64,000 bases of DNA from Oscillospiraceae bacterium (GTDB taxonomy: Bacteria; Bacillota; Clostridia; Oscillospirales; Oscillospiraceae): NCBI GenBank assembly GCA_009779845.1, contig WRBE01000002.1, positions 1 to 64,000 of the forward strand. The letters are read 5' to 3'. Below, piece by piece: positions 31,448 through 40,089 of this stretch (position 1 is the first letter of the stretch; each line of letters begins with the position of its first letter). The notes beneath the pieces were generated by a model, which worked only from the letters and a program-made list of their open reading frames with translations, was not told where the DNA came from and searched no databases. A program made the position numbers and the translations under genes.

Positions 31448-31981
31448 GTGTACAACCGATACATCGGCAATACGGGGCAATTCTATCGGGTGGAAGAGCC
31501 GGAGGACATCAAGCTGATTCCTCCCCCTCCGCCTTCTGCGCCCGAACCGGTGCCGGACAGGCGAGAGGCAATGCCACCCCGTTGGGAGCAAGTGCCGGAA
31601 GCTTATACTACGCCGCCTGTTGTGTCGCACCCCACCCCACCGGTACCTGAACCGCCGCCGCAAAAAAGCTGGTGGTCCCGGATTCTGGGCGGAGACCCTG
31701 TTACCTCTCTGCCGCCCCACAGATCGCCACCGCCGGTTCCGCCGCCGGTCGGGGGTGGGTCAGACTCTAAGTTTGACTTAGGAGGCATATTACAAATGCC
31801 CTCCACTTTTCGTCAGACCGTGCGGGGATGGTTGCCCGATGGCTTAGACTTGGGGGATATTTTGCTGGTTTTGGTGCTCATCTACCTATTTTTAGAAGGG
31901 GAAGATGATGACATGCTAATCATCTTAGGGGTGTTGGTAGTGAGCTGGATTTGGCCGCTGTTGCGGCGGGAGGATGAGTAG
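31448..31981 (+). CDS. Proline-rich protein with C-terminal membrane helices, third of a trio
   Basis: About 177 residues. The start MYNRYIGNTGQFYRVEE, a long Pro-rich region (about 20-110), and a C-terminal hairpin of hydrophobic segments (GDILLVLVLIYLFLEGEDDD, then MLIILGVLVVSWIWPLL). I chose GTG 31448 because GAGAGG is at 11 nt, whereas the GTG at 31439 is too close to it. Likely a membrane anchor for the two proteins encoded before it. Function unknown. Confidence 0.65.
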   Translation: MYNRYIGNTGQFYRVEEPEDIKLIPPPPPSAPEPVPDRREAMPPRWEQVPEAYTTPPVVSHPTPPVPEPPPQKSWWSRILGGDPVTSLPPHRSPPPVPPPVGGGSDSKFDLGGILQMPSTFRQTVRGWLPDGLDLGDILLVLVLIYLFLEGEDDDMLIILGVLVVSWIWPLLRREDE

Positions 31982-32133
31982 ATGTCGAGGACTGTTTGGC
32001 GTAAGGTGCCCTGTGGTCATTTTACCATACTTACCACTAAATTTTCAAATGCTTTTTGAAAAAATCTAGATACCCTTTTATAGGGGACGATGCACTGGCG
32101 ACAGTACCTGTCCCTTTTTTGGTTGCTTTTCTC

Positions 32134-32162
32134 TTGACATAATACACATACATCTATACAAT
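32134..32162 (+). promoter_or_regulatory. Promoter of the S-layer papain-fold gene
   Basis: TTGACA, 17 bp, TACAAT, 45 bp upstream of the ATG. A small hairpin (CTTGC-aaaa-GCAAG) follows in the leader. Confidence 0.65.
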
Positions 32163-32206
32163 TAGGTTCCAAATGCTTGCAAAAGCAAGAAAGTGGGAAC
32201 ATTATT

Positions 32207-33700
32207 ATGAAACAAAGAATGTTATGTATTTGTTTAATGGTCTTGATGTTATTGGGGGCGGTAACCCCAGCGGGATTGGCGGTAGAGCCGGAAAATGCAG
32301 CCCTCGAGGCAATAACCTTCGAGGCGATTCGAAGCACAAAGCTCAATGATACGGATGCTCTTAGCTTGTTTGAGGAAGAATTGCTTGAAGCTTATGTAGT
32401 TATTTTAGACTATGCGGTATCGATTGGGATTCGGTTAGAGCACCTTAGTTTCGAGTTATTTCAAGAAGCGCATGAACTGAGCGGTCATCTTTCCGTAAAC
32501 GCATTTGTGGAAGAATATTTGGATGCGTTGCGGCTACAGGCTGTGGAAGCGTTTGATGAAATTCCGCTTGACCCTTTTTGGGGTGGCCCCTTGGCATATT
32601 ATTACGATACTGGTTTGTGGTTACCTGCACAAGCTACATATGGACGATATTCGTTGTTGCCAAACATACGGAAAGGAGATATCATTCACGAGGATGCTGG
32701 CGGCCCCTTTGGGCTGTTAGGACATAGCGCCATTGTGGAAGGAAAGTTTTTTTGCACATCACGCAGAATTTTCTTTGTTCGCCTGATTGAATCAATTGAA
32801 ATTGGCGTTGTTCGCAGCATATTAGATGACCGCCGTATTGATGATAGGATTGGGAGTGTGCTGCGTGTAACGAATGCAACAACCACTCAAATTCATAGTG
32901 CTGTGCAATTCACTGTTGAACAATTAGGAAAGCCTTTTCCAGTTATTAGCAGCGCCCGGCCTTGGCATCTGATAGGAAGAAACGCGGCAGCCAATTCTAC
33001 CACATGGTACTGTTCCGAACTTGTATGGGCAGCATATTTGCATCAAGGAATTAACATTGATGGGAATACTTCCGGAACCGTATGGCCTAGGAATATTCGT
33101 GACCACAGCAGCACGCAGACCATAAGCATCCACGACACATTTCCGAGCGGTCGCTTTACAGACATTTCCGGTTTGCCCATAGCAAAGAGAGACGCAATCA
33201 TTTTTCTCGCAAATAACGGAATTGCCCGCGGCACGTCAGAAACTAGATTTAGCCCCGAGCAAGCTGTAACAAGAGCGCAAATGGTTGAATTCCTTTATCG
33301 AATGGCAGGCGAGCCAAACGTGGCTGGCGCAACGCCGTTTACTGACGTACCGGCTACTGCATGGTTTCGAGACGCAGTTCTTTGGGGGTATAGCCGTGGA
33401 ATTGTAACAGGAATATCGGCGACCCAATTTGCCCCAAATGACCCTGTTACACGCGAACAGGTTGCAACTTTTTTGTATCGACATGCCCAAGGGTATGGAT
33501 TTTCAGTAACGGTTAACCAGAACTCGCTGAGTCGTTTTTCTGACCGTGAACAGGTGTCAAGTTGGGCACTCACCCCAATGAGATGGGCATTTACAACACC
33601 GAACCAGATATTAATCGCAACAGATGAAATGTGCCAACCACGTCTCCATGCAACCAGGGCGGAGGTCGCATATGCCCTTCACGCACTTACACGGCGATAG
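32207..33700 (+). CDS. S-layer-anchored papain-fold (YiiX/NlpC-like) hydrolase
   Basis: 497 residues. Signal peptide (MLCICLMVLMLLGAVTPAGLA). Residues about 145-285 form a permuted NlpC/P60-like domain: GDIIHEDAGG with the downstream GHSAIVEG histidine, and TWYCSELVWAAYL with the candidate catalytic Cys. Residues about 320-495 hold two good SLH repeats (FTDISGLPIAKRDAIIFLAN; FTDVPATAWFRDAVLWGYS) and one degenerate one. SLH repeats bind cell-wall polymers, so the enzyme sits on the cell surface and probably cleaves peptidoglycan peptides or thioester/amide links. Start at ATG 32207; ribosome binding site weak. Confidence 0.8.
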   Translation: MKQRMLCICLMVLMLLGAVTPAGLAVEPENAALEAITFEAIRSTKLNDTDALSLFEEELLEAYVVILDYAVSIGIRLEHLSFELFQEAHELSGHLSVNAFVEEYLDALRLQAVEAFDEIPLDPFWGGPLAYYYDTGLWLPAQATYGRYSLLPNIRKGDIIHEDAGGPFGLLGHSAIVEGKFFCTSRRIFFVRLIESIEIGVVRSILDDRRIDDRIGSVLRVTNATTTQIHSAVQFTVEQLGKPFPVISSARPWHLIGRNAAANSTTWYCSELVWAAYLHQGINIDGNTSGTVWPRNIRDHSSTQTISIHDTFPSGRFTDISGLPIAKRDAIIFLANNGIARGTSETRFSPEQAVTRAQMVEFLYRMAGEPNVAGATPFTDVPATAWFRDAVLWGYSRGIVTGISATQFAPNDPVTREQVATFLYRHAQGYGFSVTVNQNSLSRFSDREQVSSWALTPMRWAFTTPNQILIATDEMCQPRLHATRAEVAYALHALTRR

Positions 33701-33711
33701 AGGGGGCAATC

Positions 33712-34110
33712 ATGCCGAATAATAACCGTGCCTTAAAATTTGTTTTGACCTATGTCCCTGTGTTGGCCATATTTACAATTGCGCTTATTATGGGCCAACC
33801 CGGCATTATTACAGGCAATGAGCTGACCTATGGCTTTTTCCTGTTGATCTTCTGGCCGCTCTCTGCCGCTGTGACCTGCTTTTTACAGGCTAGGCTACGC
33901 ACCAAGTGGATGTGGCTTACTCCATTGGCGGTTTTCGCATTGAATATTCTCCTTACGCTTCCAAGAGCTGCGTTCTGGGACATTGACTACTTTTTTGGGA
34001 TAGCTATTTTTTCCTTTGTCCCCGCATTAGTTGGACTGTTCCTTGGCCTTGTGATTCCCAAACAGAAAAAGAAGCAAACCGATTCCAATTCAAACGAAAC
34101 GTTTTCATAA
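33712..34110 (+). CDS. Small membrane protein of unknown function
   Basis: 132 residues with four hydrophobic segments (FVLTYVPVLAIFTIALIMG first) and a Lys-rich tail. GAGGGGGC precedes the ATG, and the gene lies 11 bp after the SLH-protein gene, so the two are probably co-transcribed. No family recognised. Confidence 0.65.
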   Translation: MPNNNRALKFVLTYVPVLAIFTIALIMGQPGIITGNELTYGFFLLIFWPLSAAVTCFLQARLRTKWMWLTPLAVFALNILLTLPRAAFWDIDYFFGIAIFSFVPALVGLFLGLVIPKQKKKQTDSNSNETFS

Positions 34111-34131
34111 CAGCGAACAAACAGACACACA

Positions 34132-34166
34132 ACCGCCGTATCCCCCACATAAGGGAATACGGCGGT
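34132..34166 (+). terminator. Terminator-like hairpin
   Basis: ACCGCCGTAT-CCC and GGG-ATACGGCGGT stem 21 bp after the membrane-protein stop; weak T-run. Confidence 0.6.
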
Positions 34167-34211
34167 AACGTTTTGGATACGCAAACAACTACTCCCTTGG
34201 CCATTGCTATC

Positions 34212-34532
34212 CATTCATAAGCACATTTCAATAGCACACCAACCCGGCACCACCCCCGCCCTTGACCATTGGGGTTGAGAGTACTATTACATCCGGCTAG
34301 AGGGCTTTGACACCAGTACGGAGTATAAGGCGCAAAACCGTCGTCACTCTGCCCTTGACCTTGCGGGTACATAGGGGCGCAGCTCCTATGTTTCTTTTGC
34401 TTCTTTGCGAAACCGCAAAGAAGGCCCGTCCGGCAGGACATGACCAGTTGGCGGTTCCCACCAAGAAAACCCTCGGCGGACACGCCGAAAGGAAAGGTCA
34501 AGGGCCGGGACGCGCAGGAGCACGCCCCCTAC
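34212..34532 (-). repeat. Dispersed structured repeat, copy C (subtype II, single)
   Basis: Full copy of the repeat (about 320 bp), the only complete one that is not in an opposed pair. Subtype II by its GACCATTGGGGTTGAGAG block. The usual palindrome with ACAAAAAG arms is altered here (TTTGCGAAACCGCAAA), keeping a hairpin while changing its bases. Confidence 0.75.
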
Positions 34533-34588
34533 AAAGGGCGCAACGGGCAAACAGACACAAAGTCTGCCCACACCCAACAGCGTACATA

Positions 34589-34617
34589 TTGACATTTCCC
34601 CCCACGAAGAGTATCAT
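34589..34617 (+). promoter_or_regulatory. Promoter of deoC
   Basis: TTGACA, 17 bp, TATCAT, 34 bp upstream of the deoC ATG. Confidence 0.65.
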
Positions 34618-34650
34618 CGTAAGTAATCAATAGATACTTGGAGGCACCCC

Positions 34651-35316
34651 ATGGATAACAAAACTATATTCTCCCACGTAGACCATACCCTACTCGCCCC
34701 CACTGCCACATGGTCACAAATTCAAACACTTTGCGACGAGGCTATAACCTACGGTGTCGCATCTGTCTGCATCCCGCCCAGCTATGTCAATCGCACAGCC
34801 AACCAACATGGTGACAACCTAACAGTCTGCACCGTAGTCGGCTTCCCGCTGGGGTACGCCAAAACAGAAGCCAAGGTACGAGAAACCGAACTCGCTATCC
34901 ATGAGGGTGCAAAGGAAATAGACATGGTCGTAAACCAAGGCGACGTAAAAAACGGCGACTTTTCCCTCGTAACCGCCGAGATTACCGCACTGAAACAGGC
35001 CTGTGGCGACAATATCCTAAAAGTCATCATTGAGACCTGCAACCTGACCGATGACGAAAAAATCAAGCTCTGCCACTGCATCACTGAGGGCGGCGCAGAC
35101 TATATCAAAACCTCCACCGGTTTTGGCTCTGCCGGTGCCACACCAGAAGATATTGCGCTATTCAAGGCCCACATCGGCCCAAAGGTCAAAATCAAAGCCG
35201 CTGGCGGCATCCGCACCCGTGAGGATATGGTGCGCTACATCGAACAAGGCTGTGACCGCCTCGGCACCAGCTCTGCGGTGAAAATTCTGTCAGGCGTCAC
35301 CGGCACAGGGTATTAA
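34651..35316 (+). CDS. deoC: Deoxyribose-phosphate aldolase
   Basis: 221 residues, TIM barrel. Schiff-base lysine in YIKTSTGF (about residue 152), the second active-site lysine in KAAGGIRT (about 182), and the start HVDHTLLAP. It splits 2-deoxyribose 5-phosphate into glyceraldehyde 3-phosphate and acetaldehyde, feeding deoxynucleosides into glycolysis. GGAGG upstream. Followed at 2 bp by a transporter gene. Confidence 0.97.
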   Translation: MDNKTIFSHVDHTLLAPTATWSQIQTLCDEAITYGVASVCIPPSYVNRTANQHGDNLTVCTVVGFPLGYAKTEAKVRETELAIHEGAKEIDMVVNQGDVKNGDFSLVTAEITALKQACGDNILKVIIETCNLTDDEKIKLCHCITEGGADYIKTSTGFGSAGATPEDIALFKAHIGPKVKIKAAGGIRTREDMVRYIEQGCDRLGTSSAVKILSGVTGTGY

Positions 35317-35318
35317 GT

Positions 35319-36191
35319 ATGTATTATATCCTCTCCCTGTTATCGGGGGTTTTGATTTCCGTTATGGTTGCGGTCAACGGCGGGTTGTCAGATTTATACG
35401 GCCTGCACTGGGCCACGGTGTTTATCCATATCACCGGCCTGATTTTAATCGGGATATTGGTACTCGTCAAGCGGGAAAACCCCTTCGCTTCGCGGCACCC
35501 GTGGTTTTTGTATTTGGGCGGCGCAATCGGGGTGCTCAATGTGCTGTTTGCAAACCTCGCCTTTGGCCGCATCAGCATCTCTGCCATTTTGGCTTTGGGG
35601 CTTCTGGGGCAAAGTATTTCCGGCCTGCTCATTGACCACTTCGGCCTGTGGGGCCTACAACAGCGGCGGTTTAGCAAGGGCAATTTGGCGGGGCTGATTT
35701 TAATCCTCGTCGGTATTGCACCTATGCTGACAAGCTTTGAGTTCTTCGCCATGCTCGTCTCCTTTGGCGGCGGCATCAGCGTGGTACTCAGCCGCACATT
35801 GAACGCCAAGCTGTCAGATGTGACCACGGTTCGGACGAGTACGTTTTTCAATTACATCATCGGGCTCGCCGTGGCATTACCGGTCTTCTTGTTCTTTGAG
35901 ACAGGCAACACGCCGTTCTTCGGGTTCCGCCCCTCGACAGACTGGTTCCTCTACACCGGCGGTCTGCTCGGCGTGGTGGTAATCATGCTGGCAAACGTCC
36001 TCGTGTTGAAGGTATCGGCGTTTTACCTCACTCTGTTACTCTTCATCGGACAAGTATTCACTGGCATCTTGATTGACACGGTACTAGACGGTGTATTTTC
36101 CTTCAACATCTTCCTCGGCGGCGTACTTGTCTCCGCTGGCTTGGTTGCAAACCAACTACTCGACCGCCGGCGGGATAGACTTGAAGAGTAA
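35319..36191 (+). CDS. DMT-family transporter (YdcZ/DUF606 type)
   Basis: 290 residues, ten hydrophobic segments in two repeats of about 145 residues, each with the VAVNGGL/VxNxxF-type start seen in DUF606 drug/metabolite transporters (VMVAVNGGLSDLYGLHWATV; FTGILIDTVLDGVFS). Substrate unknown. It follows deoC by 2 bp, so a nucleoside-related role is possible but not shown. Confidence 0.8.
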   Translation: MYYILSLLSGVLISVMVAVNGGLSDLYGLHWATVFIHITGLILIGILVLVKRENPFASRHPWFLYLGGAIGVLNVLFANLAFGRISISAILALGLLGQSISGLLIDHFGLWGLQQRRFSKGNLAGLILILVGIAPMLTSFEFFAMLVSFGGGISVVLSRTLNAKLSDVTTVRTSTFFNYIIGLAVALPVFLFFETGNTPFFGFRPSTDWFLYTGGLLGVVVIMLANVLVLKVSAFYLTLLLFIGQVFTGILIDTVLDGVFSFNIFLGGVLVSAGLVANQLLDRRRDRLEE

Positions 36192-36204
36192 GCACCGGAA
36201 AGAG

Positions 36205-36234
36205 TTGACAACCCATACCCCAACACATTACAAT
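36205..36234 (+). promoter_or_regulatory. Promoter of ridA
   Basis: TTGACA, 18 bp, TACAAT, about 40 bp before the ATG. Confidence 0.55.
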
Positions 36235-36272
36235 AGACACACCCTAACAAAACAATAGGAGACCGCCCCCGT

Positions 36273-36653
36273 ATGAAAAAAACCATCACCGCCCCAAACG
36301 CCCCGGCGGCAATCGGGCCGTATTCCCACGCTGTGCAAACCGGGAACTTGCTTTTCACTTCCGGCCAGATCCCGCTAGACCCCGCCACAGGCAAGCTGGT
36401 CGAAGGCGGGATTGAGGCCCAGACCAAACAGGTACTAGAAAACCTGAAGGCCGTATTACACGCCGCCGGCGCCGACTTCAAAGACGTGGTAAAAACCCAA
36501 GTGTTCCTAGCAGATTTGGCAGATTTCCAAGCGGTCAACGCCCTGTATGCAGAGGCATTTTCTGTAGACCCGCCCGCCCGCTCTTGCTATCAAGTGGCGG
36601 CCCTCCCGGCGGGAGCCAGAGTAGAGATTGAGGCCATCGCCACCCTTGGATAA
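36273..36653 (+). CDS. ridA: RidA-family enamine/imine deaminase
   Basis: 126 residues, the full length of the family. NAPAAIGPYSHAVQTGNLLFTSGQIPLDP at the start and RSCYQVAALP (catalytic Arg) near residue 105. It hydrolyses reactive enamines formed from serine or threonine by PLP enzymes. Single gene with AGGAG upstream. Confidence 0.95.
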   Translation: MKKTITAPNAPAAIGPYSHAVQTGNLLFTSGQIPLDPATGKLVEGGIEAQTKQVLENLKAVLHAAGADFKDVVKTQVFLADLADFQAVNALYAEAFSVDPPARSCYQVAALPAGARVEIEAIATLG

Positions 36654-36658
36654 AGGGC

Positions 36659-36687
36659 TTGCATCTTTTTGGTTTCTGTGTTACAAT
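36659..36687 (+). promoter_or_regulatory. Promoter of rpmE
   Basis: TTGCAT, 17 bp, TACAAT, ending 44 bp before the ATG. Confidence 0.6.
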
Positions 36688-36731
36688 ATAGTGTAAGTGT
36701 TAAAATCCCCTGTAAAAGAGGTGAATGTACA

Positions 36732-36929
36732 ATGAAAATGGGAATCCATCCGGACTACAAACAAACCACCATCCGCTGCGCCTGCGGCGAGGTGATTGAG
36801 ACGGGCAGCACCCGGCCTGACATCAAGATTGAGATTTGTTCTAAGTGCCATCCCTTCTACACCGGCAAACAGAAACTGGTTGACACCAGCGGTCGTGTGG
36901 ACAAATTTAACAAGAAATTTGGCATGTAA
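36732..36929 (+). CDS. rpmE: Ribosomal protein L31, zinc-binding form
   Basis: 65 residues. [20 protein letters not shown] and [14 protein letters not shown] carry the CxC...CxxC zinc ligands of the C+ type L31. The C-terminus [10 protein letters not shown] is typical. It is a part of the large ribosomal subunit near the central protuberance. AGAGGTG precedes the ATG 36732; a longer frame upstream is not expected. Confidence 0.96.
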   Translation: MKMGIHPDYKQTTIRCACGEVIETGSTRPDIKIEICSKCHPFYTGKQKLVDTSGRVDKFNKKFGM

Positions 36930-36957
36930 GCTACCGCATACAAGGAAGCGACTATAT

Positions 36958-36992
36958 GAGCCTACGCCAGTTTTGGTGTGGGCTTTTTGTCA
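36958..36992 (+). terminator. Terminator of rpmE
   Basis: AGCCTACGCCA / TGGTGTGGGCT-like stem followed by TTTTTG. Confidence 0.7.
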
Positions 36993-37022
36993 TTTCCAAA
37001 CAATGCTCTAATATACTCGTAA

Positions 37023-37184
37023 TATAGTTGATTAAATTGGAAATGGCTCAACGGATTGTGTGGGTATGCTTTGCAGATCAAGGATGACGACGCAGGCGTG
37101 CTTTGTGCCCGGCAAGGAGGAAGACGAAGAGATGCGAAACATACACCGCAAGGCGGTGGGCTATTTTCAATTTAATCAACTATA
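37023..37184. repeat. 162-bp element with 25-bp closing arms (MITE or structured RNA)
   Basis: The ends TATAGTTGATTAAATTG plus GAAATGGC (37023-37047) pair over all 25 positions, with a few G-T pairs, with 37160-37184. Inside, GGATGAC...GCAGG, CCCGGCAAGGA and a final GCGAAAC are followed by an ACCGC-aa-GGCGGT hairpin. A similar core occurs at 49553-49599. The TA-containing ends would suit a small transposable element; the conserved inner hairpins would suit an RNA. I cannot name the family. Confidence 0.6.
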
Positions 37185-37207
37185 CCACTACATATTGGAG
37201 GTTTCCC

Positions 37208-37723
37208 ATGCAAAAACTAGATTTGACCCAAACCAAAGACATCGGCCAACTCATCCATCGTCTTGACAAGGAATGGATGCTGGTCACAGCAGGAACGCCG
37301 GAGGCCCTTGGCACCATGACCGCCAGTTGGGGCAGTGTGGGCGTACTCTGGAATCAGCCTATGGTGACCATTTTCATCCGGCCCGAGCGGCATACCTATG
37401 GTTTTGTAGAGGCAGAGGATCGGTTCTCCATCGCCTTCTTTGGCCCCCAGTGGCGAGATGCGCTGGCCTTCTGCGGCAAAGAAAGCGGCCGGGACGTAGA
37501 TAAGGTGAACGCCTGTGGGTTTACCGTGGCTGAGGGTGCAGAAGGCGGCGTGTACTTCCCGGAGGCAGAGCTTGTCCTCATCTGCAAAAAACGCTACCGG
37601 GACGAGATTACACGAGACAAAATGCAAGGATTTGACCCCGCATTATACTACAACGAGAAAAAAGGCGGTCTCCACACCATGTATATGGGGGAGATTGTTG
37701 AAGTTTATACAAAGAAGGACTGA
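37208..37723 (+). CDS. Flavin reductase-like FMN-binding protein
   Basis: 171 residues. Split-barrel fold with ALGTMTASWGSVGVLWNQPM (about 31-50) and IRPERHTYGFVEAEDRFSIAF, the FMN-binding pattern of the flavin reductase family. It probably reduces FMN or a small redox partner; the substrate is unknown. TTGGAGG upstream of ATG 37208 sets the start; its Shine-Dalgarno lies just outside the 162-bp element. hflX follows within 6 bp. Confidence 0.85.
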   Translation: MQKLDLTQTKDIGQLIHRLDKEWMLVTAGTPEALGTMTASWGSVGVLWNQPMVTIFIRPERHTYGFVEAEDRFSIAFFGPQWRDALAFCGKESGRDVDKVNACGFTVAEGAEGGVYFPEAELVLICKKRYRDEITRDKMQGFDPALYYNEKKGGLHTMYMGEIVEVYTKKD

Positions 37724-37728
37724 TTACT

Positions 37729-38991
37729 ATTATTGAAAAATCAAAGGCCCTAGAACGGGCTGTATTGGCGGGCCTGTCCGCCGCTAGTATGGACAGAGAC
37801 CAGCGGAGCACAGATGAGAGTTTAGAAGAACTAGAAGCCCTGTTAGAAACCGCCGGCGGCACGGCTTGCGGTGTGGTGTTCCAGTCACGAGATAAGCCGG
37901 ATTCCCGCACATTTTTAGGTAAGGGAAAGATTGCGGAGATGAAAGAACTCATCGAGGCCGAACAGTGCGACTTGGCGGTCATCGACAACGAACTCTCCCC
38001 CTCTCAAATGCGGGCCATGTCAGAAGAATTGGGCGTACGGGTCATCGACCGCTCTGGGCTTATCATGGACATTTTCGCCCAGCGGGCCCAGACGAGAGAG
38101 GGTAAACTGCAAGTAGAGCTGGCCCAGTATAAATACCTGCTGCCCCGCCTCATCGGTATGTGGCAGCACTTGGAGAGTCAAACCGGCACCTCCGCCCCCA
38201 TCGGCACCCGCGGCCCCGGTGAGACCCAACTAGAATCTGACCGGCGGCATGTCCGGCGGCGGCTCCAAAAACTAGAGGAAGAATTAGAACAAGTCCGCCG
38301 TGTCCGCTCTACCCAGCGGCGGCAGCGAGAGAAAAACGCTGTCCCGGTGGTGGCCTTGGTGGGCTATACCAATGCAGGAAAATCCACCCTGCTCAACCAG
38401 ATTACCGGGGCAGATATTCAGGCCAAAGACCGGCTGTTTGACACCCTAGACACCACCACCCGGCGGATTCGATTAGAAGAGGTGGGAGAAATTTTACTCT
38501 CTGACACCGTCGGCTTCATCCAGCGCCTGCCCCACCATTTTGTGGAGGCGTTTAAGGCCACCTTGGAAGAGCTGACCTACGCCGATCTGCTCATCCACGT
38601 CATCGATGCCTCGAACCCCAGTTGGGAGGATCAGGTTGCGGTGGTAAACAAACTGATCCGGGAACTGGGCGCCGAGGATACGCCACGGCTAGAGGTGTTT
38701 AACAAAAGCGATGTCTACACCGGCGAAATTCTGCCCAGAAACGAGGACACGCTCCGCATCTCCGCCAAAACCGGTGAGGGTTGCGATGTATTAACCCGGC
38801 GGATTGGGGAGATTTTGCTCCAAGCCAGCAAGCGGGTGGAACTCCATATCCCCTACCAAGACGCCAGGATTATCGACCGCCTCTATAAAGACGGCGAAGT
38901 CTTGTCCCGAGAGGATTTGGATGACCACATCGCCCTCACCGCCATCGTACCCGAGCGGCTGCACGGCCAGTTGGAGGCGTATATCCAGTGA
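37729..38991 (+). CDS. hflX: GTPase HflX, probable AUU start
   Basis: About 420 residues. N-terminal HflX domain (FLGKGKIAEMKELIE, then LSPSQMRAMSEELGVRVIDR), linker GTRGPGETQLESDRR, and a G domain with GYTNAGKST (G1), DTVGF (G3) and NKSD (G4). HflX splits stalled or heat-damaged ribosomes. The frame has no ATG, GTG or TTG that keeps the first beta strand (AVLAGLS): the first TTG (37765) starts inside it. ATT at 37729 has AAGGA nine bases upstream and gives IIEKSKALERAVLAGLS, matching the usual N-terminus. A TTG start at 37765 remains the alternative. Confidence 0.9.
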   Translation: MIEKSKALERAVLAGLSAASMDRDQRSTDESLEELEALLETAGGTACGVVFQSRDKPDSRTFLGKGKIAEMKELIEAEQCDLAVIDNELSPSQMRAMSEELGVRVIDRSGLIMDIFAQRAQTREGKLQVELAQYKYLLPRLIGMWQHLESQTGTSAPIGTRGPGETQLESDRRHVRRRLQKLEEELEQVRRVRSTQRRQREKNAVPVVALVGYTNAGKSTLLNQITGADIQAKDRLFDTLDTTTRRIRLEEVGEILLSDTVGFIQRLPHHFVEAFKATLEELTYADLLIHVIDASNPSWEDQVAVVNKLIRELGAEDTPRLEVFNKSDVYTGEILPRNEDTLRISAKTGEGCDVLTRRIGEILLQASKRVELHIPYQDARIIDRLYKDGEVLSREDLDDHIALTAIVPERLHGQLEAYIQ

Positions 38992-39617
38992 AAGAATACC
39001 ACATCCCCACCGCCGCCGCTGAGGTGGAGGTCATAGAAAAACGCTCTCGCTTCATTGGCCGCATCTATCCTGTGACCACGGAAGCGGAGGCGCAAGAACA
39101 CCTCACCGCCCTCCGGGCAGAGCACCGGGCCGCCAACCACAATGTATTTGCTTATGTCATCCAAGAGGGCAACATTCTTCGCTATTCCGATGACGGCGAG
39201 CCCCAAGGTACGGCAGGACAGCCGGTATTAAACGTCTTCGTCAAAGAAGAAATCACCAACGTCCTCTGTACCGTCACCCGCTATTTCGGCGGCACTCTTT
39301 TGGGTGCTGGCGGTTTGGTGCGCGCTTACGCCCAGACCGCCAAGGCCGCCCTAGATGCTGCTGGAATCAGCGTCGTGCGGGAGTGGCAACGGCTCACGCT
39401 GGGCTGTAGCTATCCCCAATACGAACGACTCTCCAAAACCGCCATCGACCACGGTGCGGTGATTGAGGCCACCGACTTTGCCGCAGACGTGACCCTAACG
39501 CTACTTGTCCCCGCCCCCGAAGCGGCGGCGTTTTGTGTCCAGATGGCGGAAGCGTCCGCCGGGACAGCGGTGGTGGCGGAGCTGGAAGTGGTGGAGATTC
39601 CAGTACCGGTGGGGTAG
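38988..39617 (+). CDS. YigZ/IMPACT family protein
   Basis: 209 residues. N-terminal IMPACT/UPF0029 domain (KRSRFIGRIYPV; DDGEPQGTAGQPVLNV; VTRYFGGTLLGAGGLVRAY) and a C-terminal DUF1949 ferredoxin-like domain. Role in translation or stress is suspected for the family. The GTG start overlaps the hflX stop (GTGA), so the two are translationally coupled. Confidence 0.92.
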   Translation: MKEYHIPTAAAEVEVIEKRSRFIGRIYPVTTEAEAQEHLTALRAEHRAANHNVFAYVIQEGNILRYSDDGEPQGTAGQPVLNVFVKEEITNVLCTVTRYFGGTLLGAGGLVRAYAQTAKAALDAAGISVVREWQRLTLGCSYPQYERLSKTAIDHGAVIEATDFAADVTLTLLVPAPEAAAFCVQMAEASAGTAVVAELEVVEIPVPVG

Positions 39618-39649
39618 GTTTTTTGGTTTTTGTCCTTTGTGGGGGGGGC

Positions 39650-39958
39650 TTCTGTGTGTCCCGTGCGCTTGACCCTTCCCTATTCGGCTTGCGCCGATTT
39701 TGACTTGGCGGTTCCCGCCAACTGGTTATGTCCTGCCGGACGGGCCATCTTTTTGTCGTTGAACAAAAAGAAGCAAAAAGTCAACACAGGGGCTGTGCCC
39801 CTATGTACCCGCAAGGTCAAGTGCAGAGTGACGACGGTTTTGCACCTTATACTCTGCACTAGTGCCGATATTCTCTAGCCAAATGTAATAGTACTCTCAA
39901 CCCCAATGGTCAAGGGCGGTGGCACCGCCGGTGGGATGTTCTATTGAAATGTACTCAA
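39650..39958 (+). repeat. Dispersed structured repeat, copy D (subtype II)
   Basis: Plus orientation. Shows the TTGGCGG/CCGCCAA stem, the CTTTTTGTCGTTGAACAAAA palindrome, the AGGGGC-tgt-GCCCCT stem and the subtype II block (AACCCCAATGGTCAAGGG), ending at TTCTATTGAAATGTACTCA. It pairs with copy E, its opposed neighbour. Confidence 0.75.
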
Positions 39959-40089
39959 AATGATATGAAAAAGGCCTCCCCTTTTCGAGTGCTAGGCTCT
40001 CCGTCACTTAGGAGAGCCGATCGGAAAGGTCTCTTGACCTTGACCCAGACCTTACTCTCTTGACCCTATGATTGCCATTTTTGAACGGC
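39959..40089. other. Spacer between repeat copies D and E
   Basis: 131 bp with a GGCTCTCC/GGAGAGCC hairpin (about 39993-40018) and CTTGACC-type direct repeats. No gene. Confidence 0.4.

Noticed and set aside
34132..34166. Hairpin considered as part of repeat copy C.
   Set aside because: It lies outside the shared boundary and has no match next to other copies; it is a terminator of the preceding gene.
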